NCBI GenBank assembly: GCA_004020875.1
Contig: SAPZ01000010.1
Span: forward strand, 124,001 to 188,000
Source of the DNA: Mesorhizobium sp.
GTDB lineage: Bacteria > Pseudomonadota > Alphaproteobacteria > Rhizobiales > Rhizobiaceae
DNA: 64,000 nucleotides
Direction of reading: 5' to 3'
Shown: positions 9,298 through 17,979 of the stretch, piece by piece
Layout of the letters: each line of letters starts with the position of its first letter
How positions within the stretch are numbered: the first letter of the stretch is position 1
Notes under the pieces: generated by a model
Database searches by the model: none
What the model saw: the letters and a program-made list of their open reading frames with translations, nothing else
Told to the model about the DNA's origin: nothing
Made by a program: the position numbers and the translations under genes

Positions 9298-10263
9298 ATG
9301 GCGATCAGACCGGCAGAACAGCTCATCCACAAGGCCGCCTGGCTTTACTATGCGCATGGCCTTCGCCAGGACGAAGTGGCGAGCCAGCTCAACATTTCAC
9401 GCGCCTCTGTCGCCATGTATCTGCGCAAGGCGCGCGAGACCGGCATCGTCAACATCTCGACCTCGACGCAGCTCTTCACCGACGATGTCATTGCGCGCAA
9501 GGTTGAAGACGCCTTCGGGCTCGACGCCGTCTGGATCGCGCCGGAAAACGCCTATCTCGCCGATCCTTCGACCGACATAGCGGTGCTCGCCGCCAGCGTC
9601 TTTCTCGAGTTGGTGAAGAAGGGCGACCGCATCGGCGTCGCCTGGGGCCGCACCGTCTACACTATCGCCGACGTCATGTCCTTTGCCGACCTGCAGGACG
9701 TCACCGTGGTGCAGCTCTGCGGCAACCTCGGCGCGCCCTATTCCTACCGGCCCGACCAGTGCACGATGGAGATCGCGCGACGGCTCAACGCCAAGGGCCT
9801 GAATTTCTATGCTCCGCTGGTGCTGTCGACGGAAGAGCTGGCAAAGAGCCTGCGCGCCGAGCCGGTGATCCGCGATCAGCTCGCCGGCATTGCCGACTGC
9901 GATCTGGCGCTCTATTCCGTCGGCGCGGTCGACGCCGACAGCCATCTGGTGAAATGCGGCGCGCTGACGCCGGCCGAGATGGAGGCGCTGCGCAGCCAGG
10001 GTGCAGCCGGCGTCATTGCCGGGCAGATCATCGACGCCAGGGGCGAGGTGCTCGACTGCAGCTACAACCGGCGCGTCATCTCCGCCGCGCTCGCCTCGCT
10101 GCGCGCCATCGAGAAGCGGCTGATGGTGGTGCAGGAAGATACGAAGTTCGAGCCGCTGCTTGCGGCCATCGCCGGCGGGCTCTGCACGCATCTGGTGATC
10201 GGCGCGCATATGGCCGAGCGACTTCTAGCGCACGCCGGCGCGGCAACCAAGAAGGCCTCTTAG
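9298..10263 (+). CDS. SorC/DeoR-type sugar-binding transcriptional regulator
   Basis: A 321-residue regulator. The N-terminal helix-turn-helix (about residues 12-50, YYAHGLRQDEVASQLNIS) precedes a long sugar-phosphate-binding domain of the SorC type (GDRIGVAWGRTVYTIAD near 112; VGAVDADSHLVKCGALTPAEM near 210). AGGAGG ends five bases before ATG 9298, which decides the start over an in-frame TTG at 9259. It lies 49 bases ahead of the aldolase/dehydrogenase gene on the same strand and probably controls it in response to a phosphorylated sugar. Confidence 0.88.
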   Translation: MAIRPAEQLIHKAAWLYYAHGLRQDEVASQLNISRASVAMYLRKARETGIVNISTSTQLFTDDVIARKVEDAFGLDAVWIAPENAYLADPSTDIAVLAASVFLELVKKGDRIGVAWGRTVYTIADVMSFADLQDVTVVQLCGNLGAPYSYRPDQCTMEIARRLNAKGLNFYAPLVLSTEELAKSLRAEPVIRDQLAGIADCDLALYSVGAVDADSHLVKCGALTPAEMEALRSQGAAGVIAGQIIDARGEVLDCSYNRRVISAALASLRAIEKRLMVVQEDTKFEPLLAAIAGGLCTHLVIGAHMAERLLAHAGAATKKAS

Positions 10264-10312
10264 AAAACCACCCTCGCCGCTTCTGTCATACAGGCGTCGC
10301 GGCTTTCTGTTC

Positions 10313-12400
10313 ATGAGCAAAAAGACGAGTATCGGACGCAACGACATGAAGAACCTTTGGAACGACGCCGACGCGGAAAAGATGGTTGCCGACTACGCCA
10401 GGAAGGGTGTCGGCGGCGACCTCGCGCTGCGCGTCTACACGACCCGCCTGCTCGGCGGCGAGCCGCGGCTGGTGCTACATGGCGGCGGCAACACGTCTTG
10501 CAAGACCAAGGCCACCGACCTGCTTGGCGACGAATGGGACGTGCTGTGCGTCAAGGGCAGCGGCTGGGACATGGCCGTCATCGAGCCGCAAGGCCTGCCG
10601 GCGGTGAAGATGGGCGCGCTGCTCAAGGCGCGCGGATTGGACAAGCTCTCCGACGAGGACATGGTGGCGCTGCAGCGCTCCAACCTCATCGACCCCGCCT
10701 CCCCCAATCCGTCGGTCGAAACGCTGCTGCACGCTTTCCTGCCGCACAAATTCGTCGACCACACGCATTCGACCGCAATTCTCGCCATCGTCGACCAGGA
10801 GGACAGCAAGCCGCTGATCAAGACCGTGTTCGGCGACAAGATGGGTTATGTGCCATACATTAAGCCAGGCTTCGACCTCGCCAAGGTGGCGGCCGACGTC
10901 TATGACGCCGACCCGAGCGTTGAGGGCTTGATCCTCGACAAGCACGGCATCTTTACCTTCGGCGACGATGCCAGGCAGGCCTATGATCGCATGATCCACT
11001 ATGTGAATGTCGCCGAGGAGTATGTCGCCAGGAACGGCAAGCCGCAGGCGGCCAAGGCGGCGCTGCCCACAAAGCTCGCCAAGCCGGGCGACATCGCGCC
11101 GACATTGCGCGGCGCGGTTGCCGTGGCGCGCGGCGAAGGCCATTTCGACCGCATGATCAGCGACTTCCGCACCTCGGCCGCTATCGTCGATTTCATCAAT
11201 TCTGCCAAGATTTCCGAGTTGGCTGCCCGCGGCGTGTCGACGCCTGACCTGTCGATCCGCATCAAGACCGGGCCGATGGCGGTGCCAGCGCCGGACGCCG
11301 ACAAGCTCGGCGACTACAAGGCCGTGGTGCGCAGCCATGTCGAGGCGTTCGTCAAGGACTACACCGCCTATTTCGAGACCAATGACGCGCTGGACGACGT
11401 CAAGCGCGTCATGCTCGATCCGATGCCGCGCCTGACGCTGGTTCCGGGGCTGGGCATGTTCGGCCACGGCCGCACGCTGAAGGATGCCAAGATCGCCTCC
11501 GATGTCGGCGAGATGTGGATCGAGGCGGTGCGCGCCGCCGAAGCCGTCGGCAATTTCCATCCGCTCTCCAAGGCCGATCTGTTTCCGCTCGAATACTGGT
11601 CGCTGGAGCAGGCCAAGCTTGCCTCCAACAAGCCGAAACCGCTGACCGGCCAGGTCATGCTTGTCACCGGCGGCGCCGGCGCCATAGGCGCCGCGACAGC
11701 CAAGCTGTTCGCGGCCAATGGCGCGCATGCGGTGATCGTCGACCTCGACCCCGCCAAGGCCGCGGAAGCGGCCAAGGCGGCCGGCAACAATTCGATCGGC
11801 GTCGGCGCCGACATCACCAAGCCGGCCGAGATGCGTGCCGCCTTTGACAAGGCGGTCGCGGTCTATGGCGGCGTCGACATTCTGGTTTCGAACGCAGGAG
11901 CTGCCTGGGAAGGCCGTATCGGCGAGCTCGACGACGGCACTTTGCGCAAGAGCTTCGAGCTCAACTTCTTCGCCCACCAGTCGGCGGCGCAGAATGCGGT
12001 GCGCATCATGCTGGAGCAGGGCACGGGCGGCGTGCTGCTCTTCAACACCTCCAAGCAGGCGATCAATCCGGGGCCGAAATTCGGCGCCTACGGAATTCCC
12101 AAGGCGGCGACCTTGTTCCTGTCGCGGCAATATGCCCTGGACTATGGCGCTTATGGCATCCGCTCCAATGCGGTCAACGCCGACCGGATCCGCTCCGGAC
12201 TCCTGACCGACGCCATGATCGCCAGCCGTTCCGGCGCGCGCGGCGTGTCGGAGAAGGAATACATGTCCGGCAATCTGCTTGGGCAGGAAGTGACGGCCGA
12301 CGACGTGGCGCAGGCCTTCCTGCACCAGGCGCTGGCCGAGCGTACCACCGCCGATGTGACCACCGTCGACGGCGGCAATATCGCGGCCGCGCTGCGCTGA
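10313..12400 (+). CDS. Bifunctional class II aldolase / short-chain dehydrogenase (RhaD-type)
   Basis: A 695-residue two-domain enzyme. Residues about 12-400 form a class II aldolase/adducin domain with HGGGNTSCK near 56 and zinc-ligand context DHTHST near 145. Residues about 445-695 form an SDR with the Rossmann motif TGGAGAIG near 453 and active-site YGIPK near 596. In rhizobia such fusions cleave rhamnulose-1-phosphate-like ketose phosphates to DHAP and lactaldehyde, then oxidise the aldehyde. No rhamnose isomerase or kinase is nearby, so the exact substrate is open. The start could instead be ATG 10346 (MKNLWNDADA), which fits the family better; neither has a good ribosome site. Confidence 0.85.
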   Translation: MSKKTSIGRNDMKNLWNDADAEKMVADYARKGVGGDLALRVYTTRLLGGEPRLVLHGGGNTSCKTKATDLLGDEWDVLCVKGSGWDMAVIEPQGLPAVKMGALLKARGLDKLSDEDMVALQRSNLIDPASPNPSVETLLHAFLPHKFVDHTHSTAILAIVDQEDSKPLIKTVFGDKMGYVPYIKPGFDLAKVAADVYDADPSVEGLILDKHGIFTFGDDARQAYDRMIHYVNVAEEYVARNGKPQAAKAALPTKLAKPGDIAPTLRGAVAVARGEGHFDRMISDFRTSAAIVDFINSAKISELAARGVSTPDLSIRIKTGPMAVPAPDADKLGDYKAVVRSHVEAFVKDYTAYFETNDALDDVKRVMLDPMPRLTLVPGLGMFGHGRTLKDAKIASDVGEMWIEAVRAAEAVGNFHPLSKADLFPLEYWSLEQAKLASNKPKPLTGQVMLVTGGAGAIGAATAKLFAANGAHAVIVDLDPAKAAEAAKAAGNNSIGVGADITKPAEMRAAFDKAVAVYGGVDILVSNAGAAWEGRIGELDDGTLRKSFELNFFAHQSAAQNAVRIMLEQGTGGVLLFNTSKQAINPGPKFGAYGIPKAATLFLSRQYALDYGAYGIRSNAVNADRIRSGLLTDAMIASRSGARGVSEKEYMSGNLLGQEVTADDVAQAFLHQALAERTTADVTTVDGGNIAAALR

Positions 12401-12413
12401 CGAATATCGTTGC

Positions 12414-12448
12414 AGCGGTTCGTCGTTTCACGAATACGACGAACCGCT
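12414..12448 (+). terminator. Hairpin after the aldolase/dehydrogenase gene
   Basis: A perfect 12-bp stem (12414-12425 with 12437-12448) with an 11-base loop lies 14 bases after the stop codon. No T run follows, so it is either a factor-assisted terminator or a 3'-end stabiliser. The rest of the spacer up to 12616 shows nothing definite. Confidence 0.6.
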
Positions 12449-12616
12449 CGATCGCCTCGCGTTGACGCCTCCCAGGACGGAGCGTCCTGCCGCGCTTCTG
12501 CTGAAAAACTGCTGCAACCGGTCAAAGTCCCACTCCAATCCTCCGCTTACTATGATTGAAGGGATGTCTGGTGTTTCGTATGCGAGCTCCAACCCTGATC
12601 ATTGGTGGAGTTGTCG

Positions 12617-13681
12617 ATGCCCGCAGAAAGACTTCGTATCGGTGTGCTGTTCGGCGGACGCTCCGCTGAGCATGACGTGTCGCTGCTTTCGGCGGCCAAC
12701 GTCATGGCCGCGCTGGACCCTGTGAAATACGATCCCGTTCCGATCTTCGTCACGCGCGAAGGGCAATGGCTGCTGAGCAGCTTCGAGAATGGCGCGCTGG
12801 CGACGCCATCCTCCGGCACACAGCTTTGCCTGGTGCCGGGCGGACATGGACGGATGCTGGCGATACCCGACAGCGGCGCGACCCACGACATGCCTCAAAT
12901 CAATATCCTGTTTCCGGTGCTGCACGGTCTGCATGGCGAGGACGGAGCGGTACAGGGACTTGCCGAAGTGGCGCGCGTGCCCCTCGCCGGCTGCGGCATA
13001 CTTGGGTCAGCCGCGGCCCTCGACAAGGACATCGCCAAGCGCCTGCTGAAGGCCGCAGGACTGCCTGTCGCGCGCTCGGTGACGATCGATGAAGGTGCGG
13101 CGCCTTCGCTTGCCGAACTGGAAGGCCAGCTCGGCCTGCCGCTGTTCATCAAGCCGGCGCGGCAGGGCTCGTCGGTCGGCGTCGCCAAGGTCAATGCCAG
13201 CCAGGAATTCGAGCGCGCGCTGACAGATGCCTTCCAGCACGACCGCAAGCTGCTGGCGGAGGAATTCGTCCGTGGCCGCGAGATCGAATTCAGCGTGCTG
13301 GAGAGCCCCACGGGCGAACTTTTCGTGTCGCGGCCCGGCGAGATCGTACCGGCGGAGAGCCACGGCTTCTACAACTACAACGCCAAATATATCGACGAGA
13401 ACGGCGCGGCGCTCATAGTGCCGGCGGAATTGCCGCCGCAAGTCGAAGAGGCCATGCGGGGCGCAGCCGCAAAGGCATTCAGGGCGCTCGGCTGCGACGG
13501 CATGGCGCGCGTCGACTTCTTCCTGATGCCGGACATGAATTTCCTGATCAACGAAGTCAACACCATTCCGGGCTTCACCAACATCAGCATGTACGCCAAG
13601 GCGATGGCGGCAAGCGGCGTCAGCTACCCGGAGGTCATCGACCGCCTTGTGGCGCATGGCCTGGCGCGCGCCGGCAAGTGA
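12617..13681 (+). CDS. ddl: D-alanine--D-alanine ligase
   Basis: A 354-residue ATP-grasp ligase that makes the D-Ala-D-Ala dipeptide of peptidoglycan. Visible motifs are GGRSAEHDVS near residue 11, the DKDIAKRLLKAAGLPVARS lid region, FIKPARQGSSVGV, and the C-terminal EVNTIPGFTNIS with its metal-binding residues. ATG 12617 follows GGTGGAG and is preferred to an in-frame TTG at 12602. It is not in a cell-division cluster, so it may be a second Ddl (DdlA-like) in this genome. It could also serve a related D-amino-acid ligation. Confidence 0.88.
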   Translation: MPAERLRIGVLFGGRSAEHDVSLLSAANVMAALDPVKYDPVPIFVTREGQWLLSSFENGALATPSSGTQLCLVPGGHGRMLAIPDSGATHDMPQINILFPVLHGLHGEDGAVQGLAEVARVPLAGCGILGSAAALDKDIAKRLLKAAGLPVARSVTIDEGAAPSLAELEGQLGLPLFIKPARQGSSVGVAKVNASQEFERALTDAFQHDRKLLAEEFVRGREIEFSVLESPTGELFVSRPGEIVPAESHGFYNYNAKYIDENGAALIVPAELPPQVEEAMRGAAAKAFRALGCDGMARVDFFLMPDMNFLINEVNTIPGFTNISMYAKAMAASGVSYPEVIDRLVAHGLARAGK

Positions 13682-13732
13682 GAACGCTCTGAGGATTTTA
13701 AGTCTCGTGCAACCAGTTGGCCGCCTCGCTCC

Positions 13733-15238
13733 TCACTCGGGCAGGCCGGCCTTGCGGAAACCGTCGACGAAATGCTCAAGCGTCGCATCGTCGCGAAACG
13801 GCTCCGTTTCGATCCAGCGCTGCGTGGAGAAATGCGGATTGCCGACGAGGAACAGCGCGACCTCGGTGCGCGCCTCGTCACGGCGGCCGAGCTGAGCAAG
13901 GGCTGCCGCCAGGAACCGGCGCGAGCTGGTTCGGTAGGTCTCGTCGCGGCGCAGCGTCTCGACGGCGGCTTCGTAGTCGCCGGCCGCATACTGCGCCTGG
14001 CCGAGCGTCAGATAATACCAGCTCGGCGGAAACGGGTTGAGCCGGAACGCCTTGCGGATGTGCTCGAGACTCAAGTCCACCTGCCCGGCCAGCACCTCGA
14101 TGTCGGACAGGGTCGCCCAGATATCCGCCTCGTTCGGGTCGAGCTCGATCGCCTTTGCGAATTCCACCTCGGCTTGCTCGAAATCGCGTTCATAGGCAAG
14201 CAGGTTCGCTAGCACCCAGCGGCAACCGGCGTCGTTGGGGTCGATCGCCACGGCCTTGCGCGCCAATTCGAGGGACGTGCTGCGGGCAGGCTCGAACGGC
14301 TCGCCCCAATGCACCCAGCCCATCCAGTGGTTCATGGCGAGCCACCGATAAGCCTCGGCGTAATCGGGATCGAGCGAGGCCGCGCGCGTCAGCATCAGGT
14401 GCGCCTCGCGCGCCATCTGCGGCGACTCGTCGAACATTTTGCGCGCTCGCACGACGAGATCATAGGCTTCGAGGTTCTTCGGCCGGTTGCGCTCCGGCGG
14501 CGCGCGCAGCCGGCCGAGCAGCGCTTCGACGATCTTGGCCGTCGCCTCGTCCTGGACCGCGAAGATATCTTCAAGGCTGCGATCAAAACGCTCCGCCCAG
14601 AGATGCTCGCCGCTCAGCGCATCGATCAGCTGCGCGTTGATGCGCACGCGTCCGGCGGCGCGCCTGGCGCTGCCCTCCAGCAGATAGCGCACGCCGAGTT
14701 CGCCTGCGATGGCGCGCACATCCATCGCTTTGCCTTTGTAGGCGAACACCGAGTTGCGGGCGATCACGAACAGGCCAGATATCCGGGAAAGATCGGTGAT
14801 CAGGTCTTCGGTCAGGCCGTCGGCGAAAGAATCCTGGTCCGGATCGTTGCTCAGATTGATGAAGGGCAGCACGGCGATGGACGGTTTATCGGGCAGCGGC
14901 AAGGTCTTGCGCGTGGCGTCGGCCTGTTCGACGGTGCCTGTGAACCGGTAGCCAACGCGCGGCACCGTTGCGATCCACTCCCCGCCGCCGATCGCCGGAC
15001 CAAGCAGCTTGCGCAACTGCGCGATCTGGACGGTGAGATTGCCTTCCTCGACGGCGGTGCCCGGCCAGGCCGCGTCCATAAGCTCTGCCTTGGCCAGGAT
15101 TTCGCCGGGACGCGCGACGAGCGCCTCCAGCAGCTTCAGTCCGCGATGGCCGGCGGCAACGGGAACATCGCCCCGAAGCAGCGTTCCCGCGCCCGGATCA
15201 AGCACGAACGGTCCGAAAGCGAAGCGCGATCCCTGCAT
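13733..15238 (-). CDS. Winged-helix regulator with TolB-like and TPR domains (no membrane span)
   Basis: A 501-residue protein. The N-terminal OmpR/CadC-type winged helix occupies about residues 1-100 (LLEALVARPGEILAKAELMDAAWPG, VRVGYRF context). A TolB-like region follows at about 115-225 (PSIAVLPFINLSNDPDQDSF, then FADGLTEDLI). TPR-like repeats at about 260-490 include AVAIDPNDAGCRWVLANLLA and AIELDPNEADIWATLSDIEV. The group is often annotated as adenylate-cyclase-like or CadC-like, but I see neither a cyclase domain nor a transmembrane helix, so it is probably a soluble DNA-binding protein. ATG 15238 is chosen because the winged helix begins right after it; the open frame extends through the repeat upstream. 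No operon partner. Confidence 0.75.
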   Translation of the reverse strand: MQGSRFAFGPFVLDPGAGTLLRGDVPVAAGHRGLKLLEALVARPGEILAKAELMDAAWPGTAVEEGNLTVQIAQLRKLLGPAIGGGEWIATVPRVGYRFTGTVEQADATRKTLPLPDKPSIAVLPFINLSNDPDQDSFADGLTEDLITDLSRISGLFVIARNSVFAYKGKAMDVRAIAGELGVRYLLEGSARRAAGRVRINAQLIDALSGEHLWAERFDRSLEDIFAVQDEATAKIVEALLGRLRAPPERNRPKNLEAYDLVVRARKMFDESPQMAREAHLMLTRAASLDPDYAEAYRWLAMNHWMGWVHWGEPFEPARSTSLELARKAVAIDPNDAGCRWVLANLLAYERDFEQAEVEFAKAIELDPNEADIWATLSDIEVLAGQVDLSLEHIRKAFRLNPFPPSWYYLTLGQAQYAAGDYEAAVETLRRDETYRTSSRRFLAAALAQLGRRDEARTEVALFLVGNPHFSTQRWIETEPFRDDATLEHFVDGFRKAGLPE

Positions 15239-15250
15239 GCGGCGATCTAT

Positions 15251-15333
15251 AGAGCAATTCCAGGAAAAGTGTGAACGGTTAAGTTCGGCGTCTTCGCCGT
15301 AATCTTCCGTACCGGAATTGCGTAAAAACAAAG
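15251..15333 (+). repeat. Intergenic palindromic repeat, family A copy 1
   Basis: The element opens with AGAGCAATTCCAGGAAAAGT and closes with ACCGGAATTGCGT, so GCAATTCC and GGAATTGC are its inverted ends. The same ends and internal order recur at 38692-38746 and 41516-41571 in reverse orientation. This copy has about 24 extra bases in its middle. Confidence 0.8.
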
Positions 15334-15337
15334 GGAT

Positions 15338-15376
15338 AGAGCGTTTCGCCGTTTCCGTGAAACGGTGAAACGCTCT
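15338..15376. repeat. Long hairpin appended to repeat A
   Basis: AGAGCGTTTC pairs with GAAACGCTCT, and CCGTTTC with GAAACGG inside it, giving 17 base pairs with one mismatch and a 3-base loop. It follows repeat A copy 1 directly and is missing from copies 2 and 3. Confidence 0.7.
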
Positions 15377-15498
15377 GACCGATTTGGAAGTTTTGAGAAC
15401 TATTTGGGAGGGCTTAATTACGCCGCCGGCCGCCTGCGGCACACTGCAATCTCAGTCAGGTCGAGGGCCTTTGGAACCCTCATTCGATGGAGGTTACC

Positions 15499-15738
15499 AT
15501 GAACGACAGCTTTGCGCCTTCCACATGTCTCGAGGCGGTATCGGGAATGCACATGGGCCGGCGGCGCTACAGCCTCGCAGCTCTACGCAGCCTCATCGCC
15601 GCGCGCCGCAAGCAGGCCTATTTCCGTTTCGAGCTCAAGCGCCTAGCGACGGACAATCCGCATCTGATCGACGATATCGGACTGACGAAAGCAGAGGTCG
15701 AGGCGGAGATCACCAAACTGCCATTCTGGCAGAGATGA
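15499..15738 (+). CDS. DUF1127 domain small protein
   Basis: A 79-residue protein. The C-terminal half has the DUF1127 pattern: an aromatic/basic helix (ARRKQAYFRFELKRLA) followed by NPHLIDDIGLTKAEVEAEI. These small Arg-rich proteins are common in alphaproteobacteria, and some help coordinate phosphate, carbon or RNA metabolism; the role here is unknown. GGAGG six bases before ATG 15499 decides the start over an in-frame ATG at 15487. It is a single gene flanked by the repeat A region and a bidirectional terminator. Confidence 0.8.
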   Translation: MNDSFAPSTCLEAVSGMHMGRRRYSLAALRSLIAARRKQAYFRFELKRLATDNPHLIDDIGLTKAEVEAEITKLPFWQR

Positions 15739-15767
15739 GGCCGCAACCGTCTTCATAAAAGACAGAC

Positions 15768-15794
15768 AGAGAGCGGCCCATTGGATCGCTCTCT
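15768..15794. terminator. Bidirectional terminator between DUF1127 gene and ABC operon
   Basis: AGAGAGCG (15768-15775) pairs with CGCTCTCT (15787-15794). Read rightward it is followed by TCATTT; read leftward it is followed by a T-rich stretch. It lies between the ends of two convergent genes. Confidence 0.65.
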
Positions 15795-15816
15795 TCATTT
15801 CGCGACTGGCCGGACC

Positions 15817-16866
15817 TTACTTGGCGTTCGGGTTCGGCATCCAGGCCGGCATGGCGACATCGGCATGGGCGAATTGCGGCAGCTTGGCCGACAAGTCTTC
15901 CATGTTCTTGATGTCCTTGTCGATCAGTTCCTTCTGAGTAATCAGCGTCGGCGGCACGATGACGTTGTGGCCGGGATCCTCGCCGGCGAGCAGCTGCGCC
16001 AGGGCGCGCACCGAGACCTGGCCGACAACGGCGGGGTTGGTGGCGGCGGTCGCAGCCCAGGCGCTATCCGGCTCGCGCATCGCGGCGATGTCGGAGGTCG
16101 AGATGTCGGCCGAGTAGATTTTGATCTTCTTGTTCAGACCGGCTTCGTCGACGGCGATCTTCACGCCCTTGGCGAACTCGTCATAGGGCGCGAACATCAC
16201 GTTGATGTCGGGATGCGCCTGCAGCACTGCGCGCGCTTGGTTGGCGACGGAGTTGGCGATCGGGTTGTCGAGCGTGCCGAACTGGGCGACCTCGCTGATG
16301 CCCGAATATTTCTTCTTCACATCCACCCAGGTTTCGTTGCGGCGGTCGAGCGGGGCGATGCCGGCGACATAGACGTAACCGGCCTTCCAGCTCTCGCCAT
16401 TGTCCTTGACCGCCTGCTCGAGCGCGAGCTTGGCCAGATCCTTGTCCGACTGCTCGATCTGCGGGATCTTCGGGTTCTCTACATTGACGTCGAAGGCGAC
16501 GACCTTGATGCCGGCGTCGACCGCGCGCTGAGCGGCGTCCTTCATCGATTCCGTCAGGCCGTGCTGGATGATGATGCCCTGCACGCCGAGCGCGATCGCC
16601 TGGTCGACCATGTCGGCCTGGAGCGCGGCGTCCTGGCGGCTGTCGAGCACGCGGAGGTCGACGCCGAGCGCCTTGGCCTGCGCCTCGACGCCGGAGAGAT
16701 AGGCCTGGAAGAAGTCACCGGTCGAAAGATAGCGCACCAGCGCGATCTTGACGCCCGGCTTGTCGAACGGCGCCGGGCGGTCCGCCGCCAAAGCGGTCCC
16801 CTGCATCAGCAGCGCCGCGCCAAGGCCGAGCGCCGCCTTCCCCAAAAGTCTTCTTGTGATGCTCAC
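15817..16866 (-). CDS. Sugar-type ABC transporter solute-binding protein (possible methylthioribose binder)
   Basis: A 349-residue periplasmic binding protein of the ribose-binding (type I fold, pentose/hexose) class. The N-terminus SITRRLLGKAALGLGAALL is a Tat-like or Sec signal, cleaved near TALAADR. Ligand-domain motifs include VDQAIALGVQGIIIQHG and VVAFDVNVENP. The start is GTG 16866 because GGAGG lies five bases before it; an upstream in-frame ATG at 16893 lacks such a site. It is last in the ATPase-permease-binding protein order. The divergent neighbours mtnK and mtnA make 5-methylthioribose the best guess for ligand, but that is inference from context. Confidence 0.82.
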   Translation of the reverse strand: MSITRRLLGKAALGLGAALLMQGTALAADRPAPFDKPGVKIALVRYLSTGDFFQAYLSGVEAQAKALGVDLRVLDSRQDAALQADMVDQAIALGVQGIIIQHGLTESMKDAAQRAVDAGIKVVAFDVNVENPKIPQIEQSDKDLAKLALEQAVKDNGESWKAGYVYVAGIAPLDRRNETWVDVKKKYSGISEVAQFGTLDNPIANSVANQARAVLQAHPDINVMFAPYDEFAKGVKIAVDEAGLNKKIKIYSADISTSDIAAMREPDSAWAATAATNPAVVGQVSVRALAQLLAGEDPGHNVIVPPTLITQKELIDKDIKNMEDLSAKLPQFAHADVAMPAWMPNPNAK

Positions 16867-16905
16867 TTTTTCCTCCGTTTGTGTTCTCATCAATCCCGGT
16901 CGAAA

Positions 16906-17946
16906 CTATCTCTTGCCCCTGCCGGAAAGGGCGAAGGTGAAGACAAGGGCGACGACAAGCACCGCGCCCTTGACGAAATCCTGCGTGTAGTAGGGGGCGT
17001 TCATCATCGTCAGGCCTTGCAGCAGGACGCCGACGAACACCGCGCCGACGGCCGTGCCGAAGGCGTTGGGCTTGGCCGCGCCGAGCACCGCGTAGCCGAT
17101 GAGCGCCGCCGCGACAGCGTCGAGCAAGAGATTATTACCCGAGGCGATGTCGCCGCGTCCAAGCCGGGCGGCGAGCAAAATCCCGCCGATCGAGGCAAAA
17201 ACTCCCGAAATGACGTAGGCCCAGATCTTGTATGCCTTGACAGGCGCGCCAGCGAGTTCGGCCGCCCGCTCATTGCTGCCGACGGCATACATCATGCGGC
17301 CGAAGCGGGTGTATTCGAGGAAGAACCAGATCAGCACCGCGAGCACGACGAGCACCACCACGGAGACGGGGATCAGGTTCGGGATGAAGAAGTCGATGCG
17401 GTGGCGGCCGAGCGCCAGGAAGGTTTCGGAAAACTTGCCGTTGGCGACCGAGCCGTCGGGCATGGTCATGCCGGTGGCGATCGAGCGTCCTTCGGTCGGA
17501 ATGCGCTGCAGGCCGAGCAGCAGGAACATCATGCCGAGCGTGGCGAGCAGATCGGGCACGCGCATATAGACGATCAGCCAGCCATTGATCATGCCGACGA
17601 TGACGCCGATGACCAGGCAGGCGATGACGGCGACAATGGCGTTCTGCTCCAGCACCACCATGGCGTAGGAAGCAGCCATCATGGCGGACGTCGCGACCGA
17701 GCCGATTGACAGATCGAAACCGCCGACGACGAGCGTCGCGGTGACGCCGAGTGCCAGCACGCCGGTGATGGCCACCGACTGGAAGATGAAGACAGCACTC
17801 TGCGGCGAGGCGAAGCCATCGGCTGCGATCGCAAAATAGGCGATCAACCCGACCAGCAGGACGATGAAGCCGTAGCGGATGGCATAGTCGCGCAATGTCA
17901 TCGAACGCTCCCGCGCTGTTGCCCTCTCCGCCAAACTGGAACTCAT
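16906..17946 (-). CDS. Sugar-type ABC transporter permease (RbsC family)
   Basis: A 346-residue inner-membrane permease of the CUT2/ribose class with eight to ten hydrophobic segments. The family motif TLVVGGFDLSIGSVATSAMM is near residue 80. The late motif PNAFGTAVGAVFVGVLLQGLT near 295 is also typical. The N-terminus is short and cytoplasmic. It lies 33 bases after the ATPase gene and 39 bases before the binding-protein gene. A single permease gene implies a homodimer. Confidence 0.9.
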   Translation of the reverse strand: MSSSLAERATARERSMTLRDYAIRYGFIVLLVGLIAYFAIAADGFASPQSAVFIFQSVAITGVLALGVTATLVVGGFDLSIGSVATSAMMAASYAMVVLEQNAIVAVIACLVIGVIVGMINGWLIVYMRVPDLLATLGMMFLLLGLQRIPTEGRSIATGMTMPDGSVANGKFSETFLALGRHRIDFFIPNLIPVSVVVLVVLAVLIWFFLEYTRFGRMMYAVGSNERAAELAGAPVKAYKIWAYVISGVFASIGGILLAARLGRGDIASGNNLLLDAVAAALIGYAVLGAAKPNAFGTAVGAVFVGVLLQGLTMMNAPYYTQDFVKGAVLVVALVFTFALSGRGKR

Positions 17947-17979
17947 GCCTGCACTCCAAGACTCATCATCCGCACGATC

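Noticed and set aside
10475..12325. 616-codon open frame opposite the aldolase/dehydrogenase
   Set aside because: Antisense shadow with no recognisable domain or ribosome site.
15781..17709. 642-codon open frame opposite the ABC binding-protein and permease genes
   Set aside because: Antisense shadow; the true genes show complete motifs and ribosome sites.
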